In this document: one piece after another, positions 8,559 through 17,720 of the stretch
How the letters are laid out: the number at the start of each line of letters is the position of its first letter
Position numbering within the stretch: position 1 is the first letter of the stretch
Assembly: GCA_022843465.1 (NCBI GenBank)
Contig: JALHNO010000001.1
Coordinates: forward strand, 39,390-103,389
Length of the DNA stretch: 64,000 nt
Direction of reading: 5' to 3'
DNA from: Pseudomonadota bacterium
GTDB taxonomy: Bacteria; Pseudomonadota; Gammaproteobacteria; Xanthomonadales; Ahniellaceae
Translations under genes and position numbers: made by a program
Notes under the pieces: generated by a model
The model's input: the letters and a program-made list of their open reading frames with translations, nothing else
Told to the model about the DNA's origin: nothing
The model's database searches: none

Positions 8559-8780
8559 GCCGCGAACTCGGCCTGAAGTTCGCCAGCCTCCAAAACTCTG
8601 GCTTCCTTGCCGTTGGTAACAGCGGGCTATCGAGATTCAATCCCCATTTCAGTGGATAAAGCGCGTTCCGACACGTTCTGCCGCGTCTTGGCCAGCAGCA
8701 ACGGTGCGCCGGACGAGCTATGGGTGTCCCAGAGTCGGCAGCAACGGTGCGCCGGACGAGCTATGGGTGTCCCAGAGTCG
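8559..8780. repeat. 179-bp direct repeat, copy 2, plus 43-bp tandem
   Basis: Copy 2 is 8559-8737. Its last 43 bp (8695-8737, starting GCAGCAACGG and ending CAGAGTCG) are repeated immediately at 8738-8780. Near-identity of the copies suggests a recent duplication. Confidence 0.9.
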
Positions 8781-8910
8781 TTCCCAGAGTCGCTTGGTGT
8801 CCAAGAGTCGCTTGGGTGTCCAAAAGTTGCTTGGGTGTCCAAAAGTTGTTGGGTGTCCAAAAGTTGGCACGGGTGTCCAAAAGTTGCTGCTTCCAAAAGT
8901 TGCTTCCCAT
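8781..8910. repeat. Tandem array of GGGTGTCCAAAAGTTG units
   Basis: GGGTGTCC starts at 8814, 8833, 8851 and 8871 (spacing 19, 18 and 20 bp), each followed by AAAAGTTG. Degenerate TTCCAAAAGTTGCT units trail to about 8910. The spacing is too short and the spacers too uniform for a CRISPR array. Confidence 0.85.
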
Positions 8911-9046
8911 AGTCGCTGCCGGCCCGGGTGCGACAAACACCCAGCTGATGCAGACCATCATCCCGATCAACTATGCATCCCTGCGCTTCCGCGGCGACAA
9001 CGAAGACCACTGGAATGCCGACTTCGTGGACTGCGATCACAAGTAG
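8908..9046 (+). pseudogene. C-terminal gene fragment beyond the repeat array
   Basis: In one frame the DNA after the array reads as protein-like sequence with ordinary codon use for this genome (TQLMQTIIPINYASLRF, then GDNEDHWNADFVDCDHK and a stop at 9044-9046). No start or upstream part survives; the reading frame runs back into the repeat array. I interpret it as the 3' remnant of a gene whose 5' part was replaced by repeats. I do not recognise the family, and a chance open frame cannot be excluded. Confidence 0.35.
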
Positions 9047-9567
9047 GCTTCGTGTGCCGCAATGCGCCTTCGACATGGCGCGGGTTTGCTCGCGGCAGGC
9101 CGGTGGCTGGAATGACGCGAAGGAAAACTCTCCCGATTGGCCGGTGCGGTTGGCCCGCCGCGAGCGCCCTACGCAAGAGCGCCGAATCGGCACGATCGCT
9201 GAGGTCGATGTCCTGCACGAGGCTCGGTTGGTTTCGCGCTGCTTCGGCAAGCAGGCGCTGGCTTCAACCAGTTTTCAGCCCGGCATCTTGCGCAGGCATT
9301 GCGGCAACAGATGGTCAGGACCGGCGCGGCAGACCATCACAGGGTGATCAGCTGGCTAGGCGATCTGCACCAGGCGCGTGCAGAGCCGCAGATCGCGCGC
9401 AACCCAGCTCGCCCCCCGAGCTGCAGCGGGCCGCTCGACCCCGGCAGCAGGGCGTTGCGCATCCAGGCACCAACCCTGAGCGCTGGCCAAAGACCTGGGC
9501 TTGTTCATCGTGCGCGGCGGCAGCGTCACGGTCTGGCTGCGCTGGCTGTCTTCGCAGCTCAGCGACG
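9047..9567. other. Gene-poor stretch, possible decayed regulator
   Basis: No intact gene is visible. Around 9290-9400 one frame gives LAQALRQQMVRTG and ISWLGDLHQARAEPQIARN, which faintly resembles the linker before the helix-turn-helix of cupin-type AraC regulators; frames break on both sides. This is a weak hint only. Confidence 0.3.
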
Positions 9568-11259
9568 TCAACGGGAATCCAGCGGACGCTTGCGCGCCTC
9601 CGAGATCACACCCGTAGTGTCGTCGAGATCGACCCAGAATGCGTTCCCGTCACGTACCAGTTTGACCTCGACCACGGCGCGCCCCGGCAGCAGCAGAATC
9701 TCGGCCTCGATAGCCTGGCCGTCGACCTCCTTCTGGACCTTGCGCAGGGCGTCGACCAGTTCGATCCCGGCCAGGCGCACCTCGGCCGAATGGTCTTCGT
9801 CTTCCTGCTGGACGTCGGTAACCGCGCCGGTACCTGCATCGATGACCACATTGAGGGTGTGCTGGCCGCGCGCAAAATCGATCGAGTACTCATGCTTTTC
9901 GAGTTCCGCGTGGTAGGCCAGCGCACCAGGGGCGCGTGCCGCAGCGGCCTCGATAGCAGCCGCAAGATCGACGCGTACTTCCGCACTGGAGGCAGTGCGC
10001 AGAGGCAGGGCGGCATCAGCTTCAACCTGCCACGTGCGCAGGCTGAGGGCGACCACGGCCACCAGCGTAGCGATGCCTGTCAGCAGCGCGATCACAATCG
10101 AGACCCGTTGTCGCGGGGCGGGCGACGTCCCGGCGGCCATCGGATGCAGGGCGGGCAGCAGGGTCGCCATCGAGACCGAGCTTGCCGGCATCTCGACGTA
10201 GGCGCCCGTGGGTCGGCGTCCGTCGACCAGAGCCTCAAGATCGTTCACCAGCGCTGCTGGCGCCGCGTAGCGCTGGGCGGGATCATGCCGGGTCATCCGG
10301 CTGATGACGGCGAGCACATCCGCAGGCGCGGATGTTTCGGCCAATCGCTCCACCGGCACCGGACGCGTGAGCAGGGCGGTCATCACCGACATCGGATTGC
10401 CGCTGCCATAGGCGCGGGCGCCGGCAATCAACTCGAAGTAGGTCAACCCCAGTGAAAAGATGTCGCTGCGGATGTCGAGCTCGCGATCTCCAATGGCCTG
10501 TTCCGGTGACAGGTAGGCCGGCGAACCTACGATCATCCCGGACTGGGTGATCGTGCTGTCGACCGCCGAGCTGACCCGGGCCAGTCCCAGATCGGCCAGC
10601 TTCACCTTGCCGTCGTGCAGCAGCATGATATTGCCCGGCTTGACATCGCGGTGCACGATCCCGTGCTTGTGGGCATGATCGAGTGCCTGGGCCACCTGGA
10701 GCACGATGCGGGTCGCCTCCAGCCAGGGCAGACGCCCGCGCTCGCGCAGCACCGTATCCATCGACGTGCCGTCGAGAAACTCCATGACAAAATAGTAGAC
10801 CCCGTGGGCCTCGCCAGCGTCGATGCCCGCCACCACATTGGGGTGACTGAGTTTGGCAACGGCGCGCGCCTCGCGCAGAAAGCGCTCACGACCCTCCTTG
10901 TCCTCGGCAAACCGCTTCAGCAGGATCTTGATGCCGACCAGCCGATCCATCGAGGTCTGTCTGGCCTTGTAGACGGTGCCCATACCGCCTTCGGCGATCT
11001 TGCCGATGATTTCGTAACCGGGAATGCTGATGGCGCCGGACTGCGCCAGGGCCGATTCCAGTGTGCCGCACTGTTGCGGGCTCAGATATCCCTTCTTGAC
11101 CAGGATTTCGCCGAGCGAGGCGCTGAGGCCGAGATCGAGCATGGCCTGGTAGAGCAGGCGACATTCCTCGACCTGCACCTCGGTTACCCAGCCACGTTCA
11201 AGCGCAATCGACTCGAGCGCAGCGGCCGGAATCTCGGTGGTTGAGTTGGGCGCACTCAC
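9568..11259 (-). CDS. Membrane Ser/Thr protein kinase with PepSY-like tail, 563 aa
   Basis: This is a Hanks-type Ser/Thr kinase. An N-terminal helical region (about 10-75) resembles the small GspE-N-like fold. The kinase domain (about 82-340) has the glycine loop GKIAEGGMGTVY, the VAIK-like Lys111, the HRDVKPGN catalytic loop (Asp205), DLG in place of DFG (223-225) and the SPE segment near 251. A single membrane span lies at about 386-407. The outside part (about 440-555) looks like one PepSY-type domain (ALRKVQKEVDG, then WVDLDDTTGVI). So an external domain is probably coupled to a cytoplasmic kinase. The start is GTG 11259. It is divergent from the AlgE-like gene with a 132-bp gap. Kinase function is firm; the ligand is unknown. 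Confidence 0.9.
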   Translation of the reverse strand: MSAPNSTTEIPAAALESIALERGWVTEVQVEECRLLYQAMLDLGLSASLGEILVKKGYLSPQQCGTLESALAQSGAISIPGYEIIGKIAEGGMGTVYKARQTSMDRLVGIKILLKRFAEDKEGRERFLREARAVAKLSHPNVVAGIDAGEAHGVYYFVMEFLDGTSMDTVLRERGRLPWLEATRIVLQVAQALDHAHKHGIVHRDVKPGNIMLLHDGKVKLADLGLARVSSAVDSTITQSGMIVGSPAYLSPEQAIGDRELDIRSDIFSLGLTYFELIAGARAYGSGNPMSVMTALLTRPVPVERLAETSAPADVLAVISRMTRHDPAQRYAAPAALVNDLEALVDGRRPTGAYVEMPASSVSMATLLPALHPMAAGTSPAPRQRVSIVIALLTGIATLVAVVALSLRTWQVEADAALPLRTASSAEVRVDLAAAIEAAAARAPGALAYHAELEKHEYSIDFARGQHTLNVVIDAGTGAVTDVQQEDEDHSAEVRLAGIELVDALRKVQKEVDGQAIEAEILLLPGRAVVEVKLVRDGNAFWVDLDDTTGVISEARKRPLDSR

Positions 11260-11391
11260 GAGGCAGGCAAGTCCTCTCCGGCAGCGGGCCAGCCGATTCT
11301 AGCCCGGATACTGACCCAGGGCTGGCCCGCGCAATTCGACCGGCGCCCGCGATCGGCGTAGCATTTCCGCCAGGGCCAGAGAACAAACGCG

Positions 11392-12975
11392 ATGACTGCA
11401 TCGGCGTCCCGCGCACAGCTGGAGACCAGCAGGCCACGTCGAGCCGGTGCGCTGTTTCGACTCGGCCTGCCCACGCTGATGCTGTGGTTCGATCTGAGCG
11501 TTGCCGCGCCGGCGCCCGCCCATGTCGAGGTGGTCGAGGTCGCACCCGCCGTCGTCGCGATGACGGCGGTCGCCAGCGAGGCCGAGGATGTCGACGAGGA
11601 AGTGCAGAGTCTGCGCGAGCGTCTGACCGAGCGCGAGGACGAGAACCGGCTCGACGATCCGATCAGCATCCCGCTGCGCGGCCGGCCGTTGATCATCGGA
11701 GGCGAGTACGAAGTCGGTTTCGACTTCATCGATGAACTGGTTCTGGGCGAACCCGAAGAACACCACGACCGCCTGCTGCTGGAGCAGGAACTTGAGGCCG
11801 AGCTCTTCTACACCTTGGGTCAGCGGCTCTCCTGGTTTGCCCAGCTGCGCCTCGGCAGCGCCCACGACCTGCATCGCAATACGCCGGAATCTGTAGCCAA
11901 CGGCTATATCGAGCGCGGCGAGATGTGGCTGTACAGCGAGCGCATCGGCGGCAGCGGCTTCAGCGTCGAAGCGGGCCGGCTCGATTTCGAGGACGATCGA
12001 CTCTGGTGGTGGGACGAGGATCTGGATGCGCTGCGGGTCGCCTACGAATACGACGAGGTCGAAGTCACCCTGGCTGCGGCCCGCGAGCTGGCGCCAAGGA
12101 GTTCGGATGCACACTACATCGAGCCGGATGATCATCAGGTGCTGCGCTACATCCTCGAAGCCTCGTGGGATTGGCACGAACAACATGCGCTGGAGCTGTT
12201 CGCGTTGCACCAGCGCGATCATTCCGGTGCCGGGCACCTTGGCCAGACCGTGCGCAGCGAACGCGCTGACGAGTCCGATGCTGATCTCACCTGGCTTGGC
12301 GCGCGTGCGTCAGGCGCCTGGCAATCTTCGGACCACGGCGTGTTCGGCTACTGGCTCGACTTTGCCAGGGTACGCGGCGATGAGACGGTGATCGATTTCG
12401 AAGAGGAGTCGCCGACGCACAGCGTGGTCGCAGACATCCGCCGGCAACGGGTGCGTGGTCAGGCATGGGATGTGGGTGCCACCTGGGTGCTGCCCCTGCG
12501 CGCTGAGCCCAGGGTAAGCCTTGGCTATGCCTGGGGTTCCGGCGACCGTGATCCGGACGACGCGCTCGACCGCAGTTTTCACCAGACCGGGCTGCACGGC
12601 AACGAAGTCGCCTTCGGTGGCGTCGAGCGCTTCGATCATTACGGCGGTCTGCTCGATCCGGAACTGTCCAACCTGTCGATCGTCACGTTTGTCGTGGGCA
12701 CCTCATTGTTCCAGTCCAGTTCGCTCGATCTGGTCTACAACCGCTATCGGCTGGAGTCACTCGCCGAATCGCTGCGCGACGCCCGCATCGAGCTGGAACT
12801 CAACGGCAGCCATCGGGCCCTGGGCGAGGCCTTCGATCTGATCTTCGCGATCGAGGAAGGGCGTCGCCTGCAGTTCCTGCTGACCGCATCGGCATTCCGT
12901 CCGGGCCGGGCCTTCGCGTACGGACGCGGCGACTGGATCTGGGGCGGCTACGTGGCGGCCCGAGTGGCGTTCTGA
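11392..12975 (+). CDS. AlgE-like outer-membrane beta-barrel protein, 527 aa
   Basis: This is predicted to be an outer-membrane barrel of the alginate-export superfamily. The N-terminus holds a hydrophobic stretch (about 28-60) and a charged heptad-like segment (QSLRERLTEREDEN). From about 100 on there are alternating beta strands with aromatic girdles, with landmarks of this family: YIERGEMWLY, GRLDFEDDRLWWWDEDLD, the late YGGLLDPELSNL and a terminal strand ending in Phe (YVAARVAF). ATG 11392 is the first in-frame ATG; no strong ribosome site is visible. It is divergent from the kinase gene. Export of a polyanionic or other polysaccharide fits the family, but no biosynthesis genes are next to it. 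Confidence 0.8.
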   Translation: MTASASRAQLETSRPRRAGALFRLGLPTLMLWFDLSVAAPAPAHVEVVEVAPAVVAMTAVASEAEDVDEEVQSLRERLTEREDENRLDDPISIPLRGRPLIIGGEYEVGFDFIDELVLGEPEEHHDRLLLEQELEAELFYTLGQRLSWFAQLRLGSAHDLHRNTPESVANGYIERGEMWLYSERIGGSGFSVEAGRLDFEDDRLWWWDEDLDALRVAYEYDEVEVTLAAARELAPRSSDAHYIEPDDHQVLRYILEASWDWHEQHALELFALHQRDHSGAGHLGQTVRSERADESDADLTWLGARASGAWQSSDHGVFGYWLDFARVRGDETVIDFEEESPTHSVVADIRRQRVRGQAWDVGATWVLPLRAEPRVSLGYAWGSGDRDPDDALDRSFHQTGLHGNEVAFGGVERFDHYGGLLDPELSNLSIVTFVVGTSLFQSSSLDLVYNRYRLESLAESLRDARIELELNGSHRALGEAFDLIFAIEEGRRLQFLLTASAFRPGRAFAYGRGDWIWGGYVAARVAF

Positions 12976-13241
12976 GCGTCTGGGTTCGGCAGCGCGCGCG
13001 TGGACCGATCAAGACGGCCGTCGCCCAGCGACCAGCGACACCTGGCTGACCCCGGCGCAGGGGTGCAGGCCGCGTGTTTCATGAGATTTCAGAATTTTTC
13101 AGCGTTGATGCCTTGTATGTCGACACGGCAATTTTTACTGTGACCGTGCCGCTGGGCGAAGTTGGCCGATGTCTTGCCAGCGCCGCCTGTCTGGTCTGCC
13201 GCGCGCACAGGTCGCCCTCGCGCATCCACCAGGAGCCCACA

Positions 13242-13616
13242 ATGAAGCATTGCCTCGCTGCCGCAGCCCTCGGTTTCGGCCTCGCCCTCGGCCTCGCCAG
13301 CCTGCCGGCGCAGGCCGCTCCGGTCGAGATCACCACATCGTCGAGCATCATCACCCAGCTGCTGCGCTACAGCGATGACGAACCAGCGCCAGGGGCAAAA
13401 AACGATCTGGTGGTGTTGGTCAGCGATCCGCTCAATGCCAGCGTCTGTCGCGGCGGCTGGATCAGCAAGTCCGATGCCCAGTTTCAGGATTTCTTCCAGA
13501 TCCTGACAGCGGCCAAGCTCAGCAACGCCAGGGTGCGCCTGATCGGCGAACCAGGCCGACGCTGGCCGCATTCCTCGGACAATTTCTGTTATCTGCACGT
13601 GGCCATACTGCTTTGA
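13242..13616 (+). CDS. Small secreted protein coupled to the subtilase, 124 aa
   Basis: The product is exported: a typical signal peptide (MKHCLAAAALGFGLALGLAS, cleavage near AQAA) leads to a mature protein of about 100 residues with two Cys-containing stretches (VCRGGWI and NFCYLHV), which may form a disulfide. ATG 13242 has a strong AGGAG 6 nt upstream. Its stop TGA overlaps the ATG of the next gene (TGATG), so the two are translationally coupled. A role with the protease, such as a chaperone, inhibitor or substrate, is suggested by the coupling only. I do not recognise the family. Confidence 0.8.
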   Translation: MKHCLAAAALGFGLALGLASLPAQAAPVEITTSSSIITQLLRYSDDEPAPGAKNDLVVLVSDPLNASVCRGGWISKSDAQFQDFFQILTAAKLSNARVRLIGEPGRRWPHSSDNFCYLHVAILL

Positions 13617-15220
13617 TGGGGCGTGCCGCCGTGTCCCTGCCTGCTGACCCTCTCCATGCGACACGGCCGGCCCGCCGGTCTGCTGCGCCCGGATGCCGCG
13701 CCCTGTTGTCGACCGCGATTGCATTCGCGCTTGGTCTTGGCGGCAATGGCCTGCGGGCACAGGCGGACTCAGGCGCGGCCGACGCCCTGCGCTATATCGA
13801 TCTGAGCCTGCCGGATACCGCGCGTCAGGCCCTGCAGCGCGGACAGCGGGCCAACCCGGCTGCCCTGCGGGCCGAACTGCGGCCGCGCAAGCAACAGTTG
13901 ATCGCCGCGCTTGATCTGAAGGTCGTGCGGGATTTCGATCACCTGCCCCTGCTGCTGGTTGAGCTGGCAGAGCCGGAACAGGAGCGCGCGATCCTGGCCC
14001 GGCCCGGCGTCGAGCGCGTCTGGCCGATCCCGCAGCTGCGCGCCCAGTCGCTGACCGCCACCCAGTCCGCCAATCAGATGCAGGCCGGCCAGGCCGAGGC
14101 CGCCGGCTTCAACGGAGCCGGTACCTCGGTGCTGGTCACCGACACCGCACTGAGTTCCGGGCCGCCCGCCGTCATCCATTCCGACTTCGGCCCCTGCACC
14201 GCGGTTGGCGTCCCCGCAAGTTGTCAGTTGCGCAGCTGGCAGACCCTGCAACCCGGCGGCAGCGACAGTCACGGCAGCAATGTGTCGGCAATCGTCGCGC
14301 GCACGGCACGCGGTGCCGGGATACATTTTGCCGATATCGGCATTGCCTGCGCCGATGGCGATCGATGCGTGGACAGTGTCTCCGCATTTACAGCATTGAA
14401 CTGGGCGGTGCAGAACCAGGCGCAGTACAACATCGTGGCGCACAACATGAGCTGGGGCAGCGTCCCGACGGAGCAGCAACCCTGCTCGCGAGCAAGCGGT
14501 GTCTTCCAGACAGCGAAGAGTGCCGGCATCGTGCAGGTGGCGGCCGCCGGAAATGACAGTGGCTTCGGCAACGTTGCGATCATGCGCTGGCCCTCCTGCA
14601 ACCCGTACGTGGTCGGCGTCGGCTCGCTGGATACCGAAACCGCGACCTGGACGGTCTCCAGCTTCTCCAACTCCGAATCGGTTCTGAGTTTTCTCGCGCC
14701 CGGCAGAAACATCGATGCGGGCGGTTACATCAAGACCGGCACCTCGATGGCATCGCCCCATGTCGCCGGCGCGGTGGCGGTGCTGCGTGCCGGCAACGCC
14801 TGGTCCGGCATCAGCATCGATGCCCTGATCAGCCAGATGCGTACGCAGGGGCGCTGGATCGTCGACAGTCGTACCGGGCAATCGTTTCCGATGCCGATGA
14901 TGTACGACGCGCGGCCGATCCGGCTCACGGTCGACAACCGCTTCGCTGCCGCCTACAGCCTCAGCCCGCCGCCGATGCAGGGCTGCGGCAGCGACTGCTA
15001 CCACTACGCACGCAATGCCGTGGCTGGCATCGGCGTCAGCGATCCCGCCCTCAGTGTGCTGAACTGCGATGCCGGCATGGCACCCTGCACAGCATCGATG
15101 TATGGCAACCGCGTGATCACCCTGATGCCCACCGGCGTGCTTGCTGCGGTCATCACGACACTGCAGGCGCCGGCATCAGCGGGCGCGGGCATCGACCTGT
15201 TCGGCGACGGTTTTGAATAA
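13616..15220 (+). CDS. Secreted S8 subtilisin-like protease with GFE tail, 534 aa
   Basis: This is a subtilase with export signal, prodomain and catalytic domain. Numbered from one residue upstream of the chosen Met, the triad is Asp177 (VLVTDTAL), His220 (SDSHGSNVSA) and Ser378 (TGTSMASPHVAG), with the oxyanion Asn314 in AAAGND. A region at about 60-140 resembles an I9-type prodomain. After the catalytic domain a Cys-containing segment of about 110 residues precedes the terminal LFGDGFE, the same tail as in two beta-helix proteins here. The start codon overlaps the stop of the upstream small secreted gene. Proteolysis outside the cell or at the surface is the likely role. Confidence 0.92.
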   Translation: MGRAAVSLPADPLHATRPARRSAAPGCRALLSTAIAFALGLGGNGLRAQADSGAADALRYIDLSLPDTARQALQRGQRANPAALRAELRPRKQQLIAALDLKVVRDFDHLPLLLVELAEPEQERAILARPGVERVWPIPQLRAQSLTATQSANQMQAGQAEAAGFNGAGTSVLVTDTALSSGPPAVIHSDFGPCTAVGVPASCQLRSWQTLQPGGSDSHGSNVSAIVARTARGAGIHFADIGIACADGDRCVDSVSAFTALNWAVQNQAQYNIVAHNMSWGSVPTEQQPCSRASGVFQTAKSAGIVQVAAAGNDSGFGNVAIMRWPSCNPYVVGVGSLDTETATWTVSSFSNSESVLSFLAPGRNIDAGGYIKTGTSMASPHVAGAVAVLRAGNAWSGISIDALISQMRTQGRWIVDSRTGQSFPMPMMYDARPIRLTVDNRFAAAYSLSPPPMQGCGSDCYHYARNAVAGIGVSDPALSVLNCDAGMAPCTASMYGNRVITLMPTGVLAAVITTLQAPASAGAGIDLFGDGFE

Positions 15221-15293
15221 GCTCGCAGACGCTGAGTAGCGCGATGCGCGTCGTCTCTGGCAACCTTGGGCCCTGCCGGCATCATGAACCAGG

Positions 15294-17210
15294 TCAGATA
15301 TTGACGCTGGTCGGAATCAGGCTGGGCTTGAGGAAGTCATAGGCGACCGCGCGTTGCAGGTTGCGCTGATCGATCTTCGCCTCCACCACCTTGAGCGCAG
15401 CCTGAAACCGCTGCAGTGGCCCGCCGGTGTTTGTGATGCGCGGATCGCGGAACCAGGAAGGATAGGGCCAGTGGTTGCTGCGATAGTCGCCAAGCGGGCG
15501 ATAGTGGATGGAGCCAAGCAACCAGACGGTGTTGAGCTGTTGCTGGGCCTGGGCAATCGGCGGCATCAGGTTCAGCCAGTCGGCCTCTTGCGCGGGTGGC
15601 GAAGCGACAGAATCGGGCGCCCATGCAGCACCGCTGAACGCTGGCACATAACTCATGAAGGTGCGCTGTGGAAAATTGACGGCGGCGTGCTGGGCGCTCG
15701 CCGTGAACGCGATCATGGTGACCACATCGATGAGTTGCGCGACGGTGGTGATGGCCCGGAAGCCCTTTATCTTGCCCTGCGACTGCAGTTCCCGGGTCCA
15801 GTTGGCCAGCTCATAATCCGCCAGTACATCGGCATCCCCGCTGTAGTAGATGTTGATGTAGTCGCGCACCCAGTCGTGGGTCGCGTTCCACACCAGCAGG
15901 GCATCGTCGCGGTAGGGATAGTCGGGCAGTGCCCCGGTGTCGTCCACGGCGCGCGTCTTCAGATCCGTTGGCAGCATCCGTGCGTAGAAATCAAAAGCCA
16001 GGCGATCGGCGCTCGCGGTCTGCTGGGTGGAGCTGATGGTGCCGGCGAAGATCTGGTCGATCGGACCGCCCGCCGCGATCAGGCTGCCTGCGGCGGCGTT
16101 GTTGATGAACAGCGTGCCCTCGAAGTGCGGCAGCAGCAGGGCATTCAGTGGATGCTCCGGGGCAAGCTGCCGCTGGCTGGCGACGGCGAACGCCTCGACC
16201 ACCAGATGCGTGCGTGCCAGATGCACAAACAGCTCGTGGTAGTTGCCATCGGCAACCTGCACCACCGTACGCGCCATCTGCCAGCTGTACCAGTCGGGAC
16301 TGGCATTGCTGTCGACACGCAGGAAGGTGGGAAAATCGGCGGCACTCTGACCCAGCTGGATGGCCACCGGAACCAGAGAGGCGCCGCCCCGCGGCACCGC
16401 AAACATCGCGATCGGCTGATTGACGTACTTCTGTGCGCCATGGGTCGTACCGGGAATCAGGCTGGCCAGTTCGGCATAGTCGATCAGGTACACCCGGCGT
16501 TCCGTCAGCGCGCTGGCCAGGGTGTCCGCGCTGCCCATGACCTGCTGATACTGCGCTTCGGTCAATGAAAACTTTGACGGCAGCTGGCTGACGCCCTGCA
16601 ACAGCATGCAGTTGGGCCCGGCCACGCGCATGCGCGCAAAGCTGTCATTCTGGATGAATTCATCCGCAATCTCGGGCAATGGCAGGGTGATGAAGAGCTT
16701 GCGATAGCGCTCCAGCCCGGGCACCACATTGGCATCGAGGTAGCTGGTTGCGATCAGGTCCTGGAGGGCGTCCAGTTGCGATCTGAGCCGGATGCGCTGC
16801 AGGCTCGCCAGTGCTTCCGCGGCATGCTCGACCACGCGCAGCACACCATCGGCGGGCGCCTCGTGCTCGCGGCGGATGCCGGCGACGGTCTGCCGCATGT
16901 CATTGAGATGCGCCTGCAACGCGGCGCCGCCGGACTGCGCGAGCAGGCGGTCGCCGCCGGAGATCTTCACCAGCAACTGGTTGGCAACGATGTCGATGGC
17001 CACTTCGGCGACATCAAGCAGCCAGGCGATCGTGGGCTCATCGTTCCTGGGCACCGCGCTTGCGAGTGGCACCCCCGGCAGGCTTCCGACCTGATCGGTC
17101 CATTGATAGACCTGCTGTGCATCGGCGAGCTGATCGCGCCGCTTCTGCTGCTGACGCGGATTGTCGTTCTGCGGCAGGGTGGGACTGGTACGAGGGTTGC
17201 TCAACAGCAT
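15294..17210 (-). CDS. Bacterial lipoxygenase (non-haem iron), 638 aa
   Basis: The protein is predicted to add O2 to polyunsaturated fatty acids, giving hydroperoxides. All five iron-ligand positions of lipoxygenases are visible: His330 and His335 (HLARTH), His508 and Asn512 (QHAAVN) and the C-terminal Ile638 (SVNI end). Family landmarks such as LAPEHPLNALLLPHFEGTL and FINNAAAGSL follow the first pair. There is no obvious N-terminal beta-barrel, and I see no signal peptide at the chosen start. ATG 17210 has GGGAG 6 nt upstream; an open frame continues further upstream but looks non-coding. It is convergent with the subtilase gene. About 640 aa is in the range of bacterial lipoxygenases. Whether it acts on host or own lipids is open. 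Confidence 0.9.
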   Translation of the reverse strand: MLLSNPRTSPTLPQNDNPRQQQKRRDQLADAQQVYQWTDQVGSLPGVPLASAVPRNDEPTIAWLLDVAEVAIDIVANQLLVKISGGDRLLAQSGGAALQAHLNDMRQTVAGIRREHEAPADGVLRVVEHAAEALASLQRIRLRSQLDALQDLIATSYLDANVVPGLERYRKLFITLPLPEIADEFIQNDSFARMRVAGPNCMLLQGVSQLPSKFSLTEAQYQQVMGSADTLASALTERRVYLIDYAELASLIPGTTHGAQKYVNQPIAMFAVPRGGASLVPVAIQLGQSAADFPTFLRVDSNASPDWYSWQMARTVVQVADGNYHELFVHLARTHLVVEAFAVASQRQLAPEHPLNALLLPHFEGTLFINNAAAGSLIAAGGPIDQIFAGTISSTQQTASADRLAFDFYARMLPTDLKTRAVDDTGALPDYPYRDDALLVWNATHDWVRDYINIYYSGDADVLADYELANWTRELQSQGKIKGFRAITTVAQLIDVVTMIAFTASAQHAAVNFPQRTFMSYVPAFSGAAWAPDSVASPPAQEADWLNLMPPIAQAQQQLNTVWLLGSIHYRPLGDYRSNHWPYPSWFRDPRITNTGGPLQRFQAALKVVEAKIDQRNLQRAVAYDFLKPSLIPTSVNI

Positions 17211-17532
17211 GACGCGCTCCCGGAAGTTGCGAGGCCCGGACCATGAGCGGTCCCGTACAGCCAAGTTCGTGTGGATCGCGAGCGTAGTACTTCGGCAGCC
17301 TATTTTGACCTGCGCGATCTTGCAGCTTGTGCGGTTGGCACTGCTGTGGTGGTCTGCGCAGGCGGTGGAGCGCGACTCATTGGCGTGCAAGAAGCCGTGG
17401 CCCGCGCCCGTCCGCCAGCGCGGATGACGACGCGCCCTCGCAACCGGTCGTGGCGGCGCGATCCACCACCCAGGCCCCGGCCGCAGCATCCGGTCCCGAC
17501 AGTCCCGACACTTCGCGTGCCGCGGCGCCCGC

Positions 17533-17710
17533 CGCCAGCGCAATGTCATTGTCAGTCGGCTGCCCCTGGAGCCGCTGCCGGAATTCGGGCAACGGATTGC
17601 CTATCCACGGCTGGATCGCGAGCGGATCGCGCGCCGCATGCGCGCGGCGAATTCTGTCAGCTCTGCTGCCAACCTGGAAGACGCCACCGCCGTGAATGGT
17701 GCGATCGTGC
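17533..17710 (+). pseudogene. Duplicated fragment of the EEP nuclease gene
   Basis: These ~178 bp match 18914-19091, inside the intact EEP-family gene 1.4 kb downstream, in the same orientation with only a handful of substitutions and the frame still open. It corresponds to codons of about 130-190 of that protein. No start, no catalytic segments and no downstream part are present, so it is a dead partial duplicate. The rest of 17211-17532 is the 5' region of the lipoxygenase gene and shows nothing else. Confidence 0.85.
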
Positions 17711-17720
17711 TGCGCGCCGC

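Noticed and set aside
8781..8910. CRISPR array
   Set aside because: Units are 18-20 bp with no distinct unique spacers, and no cas genes are nearby.
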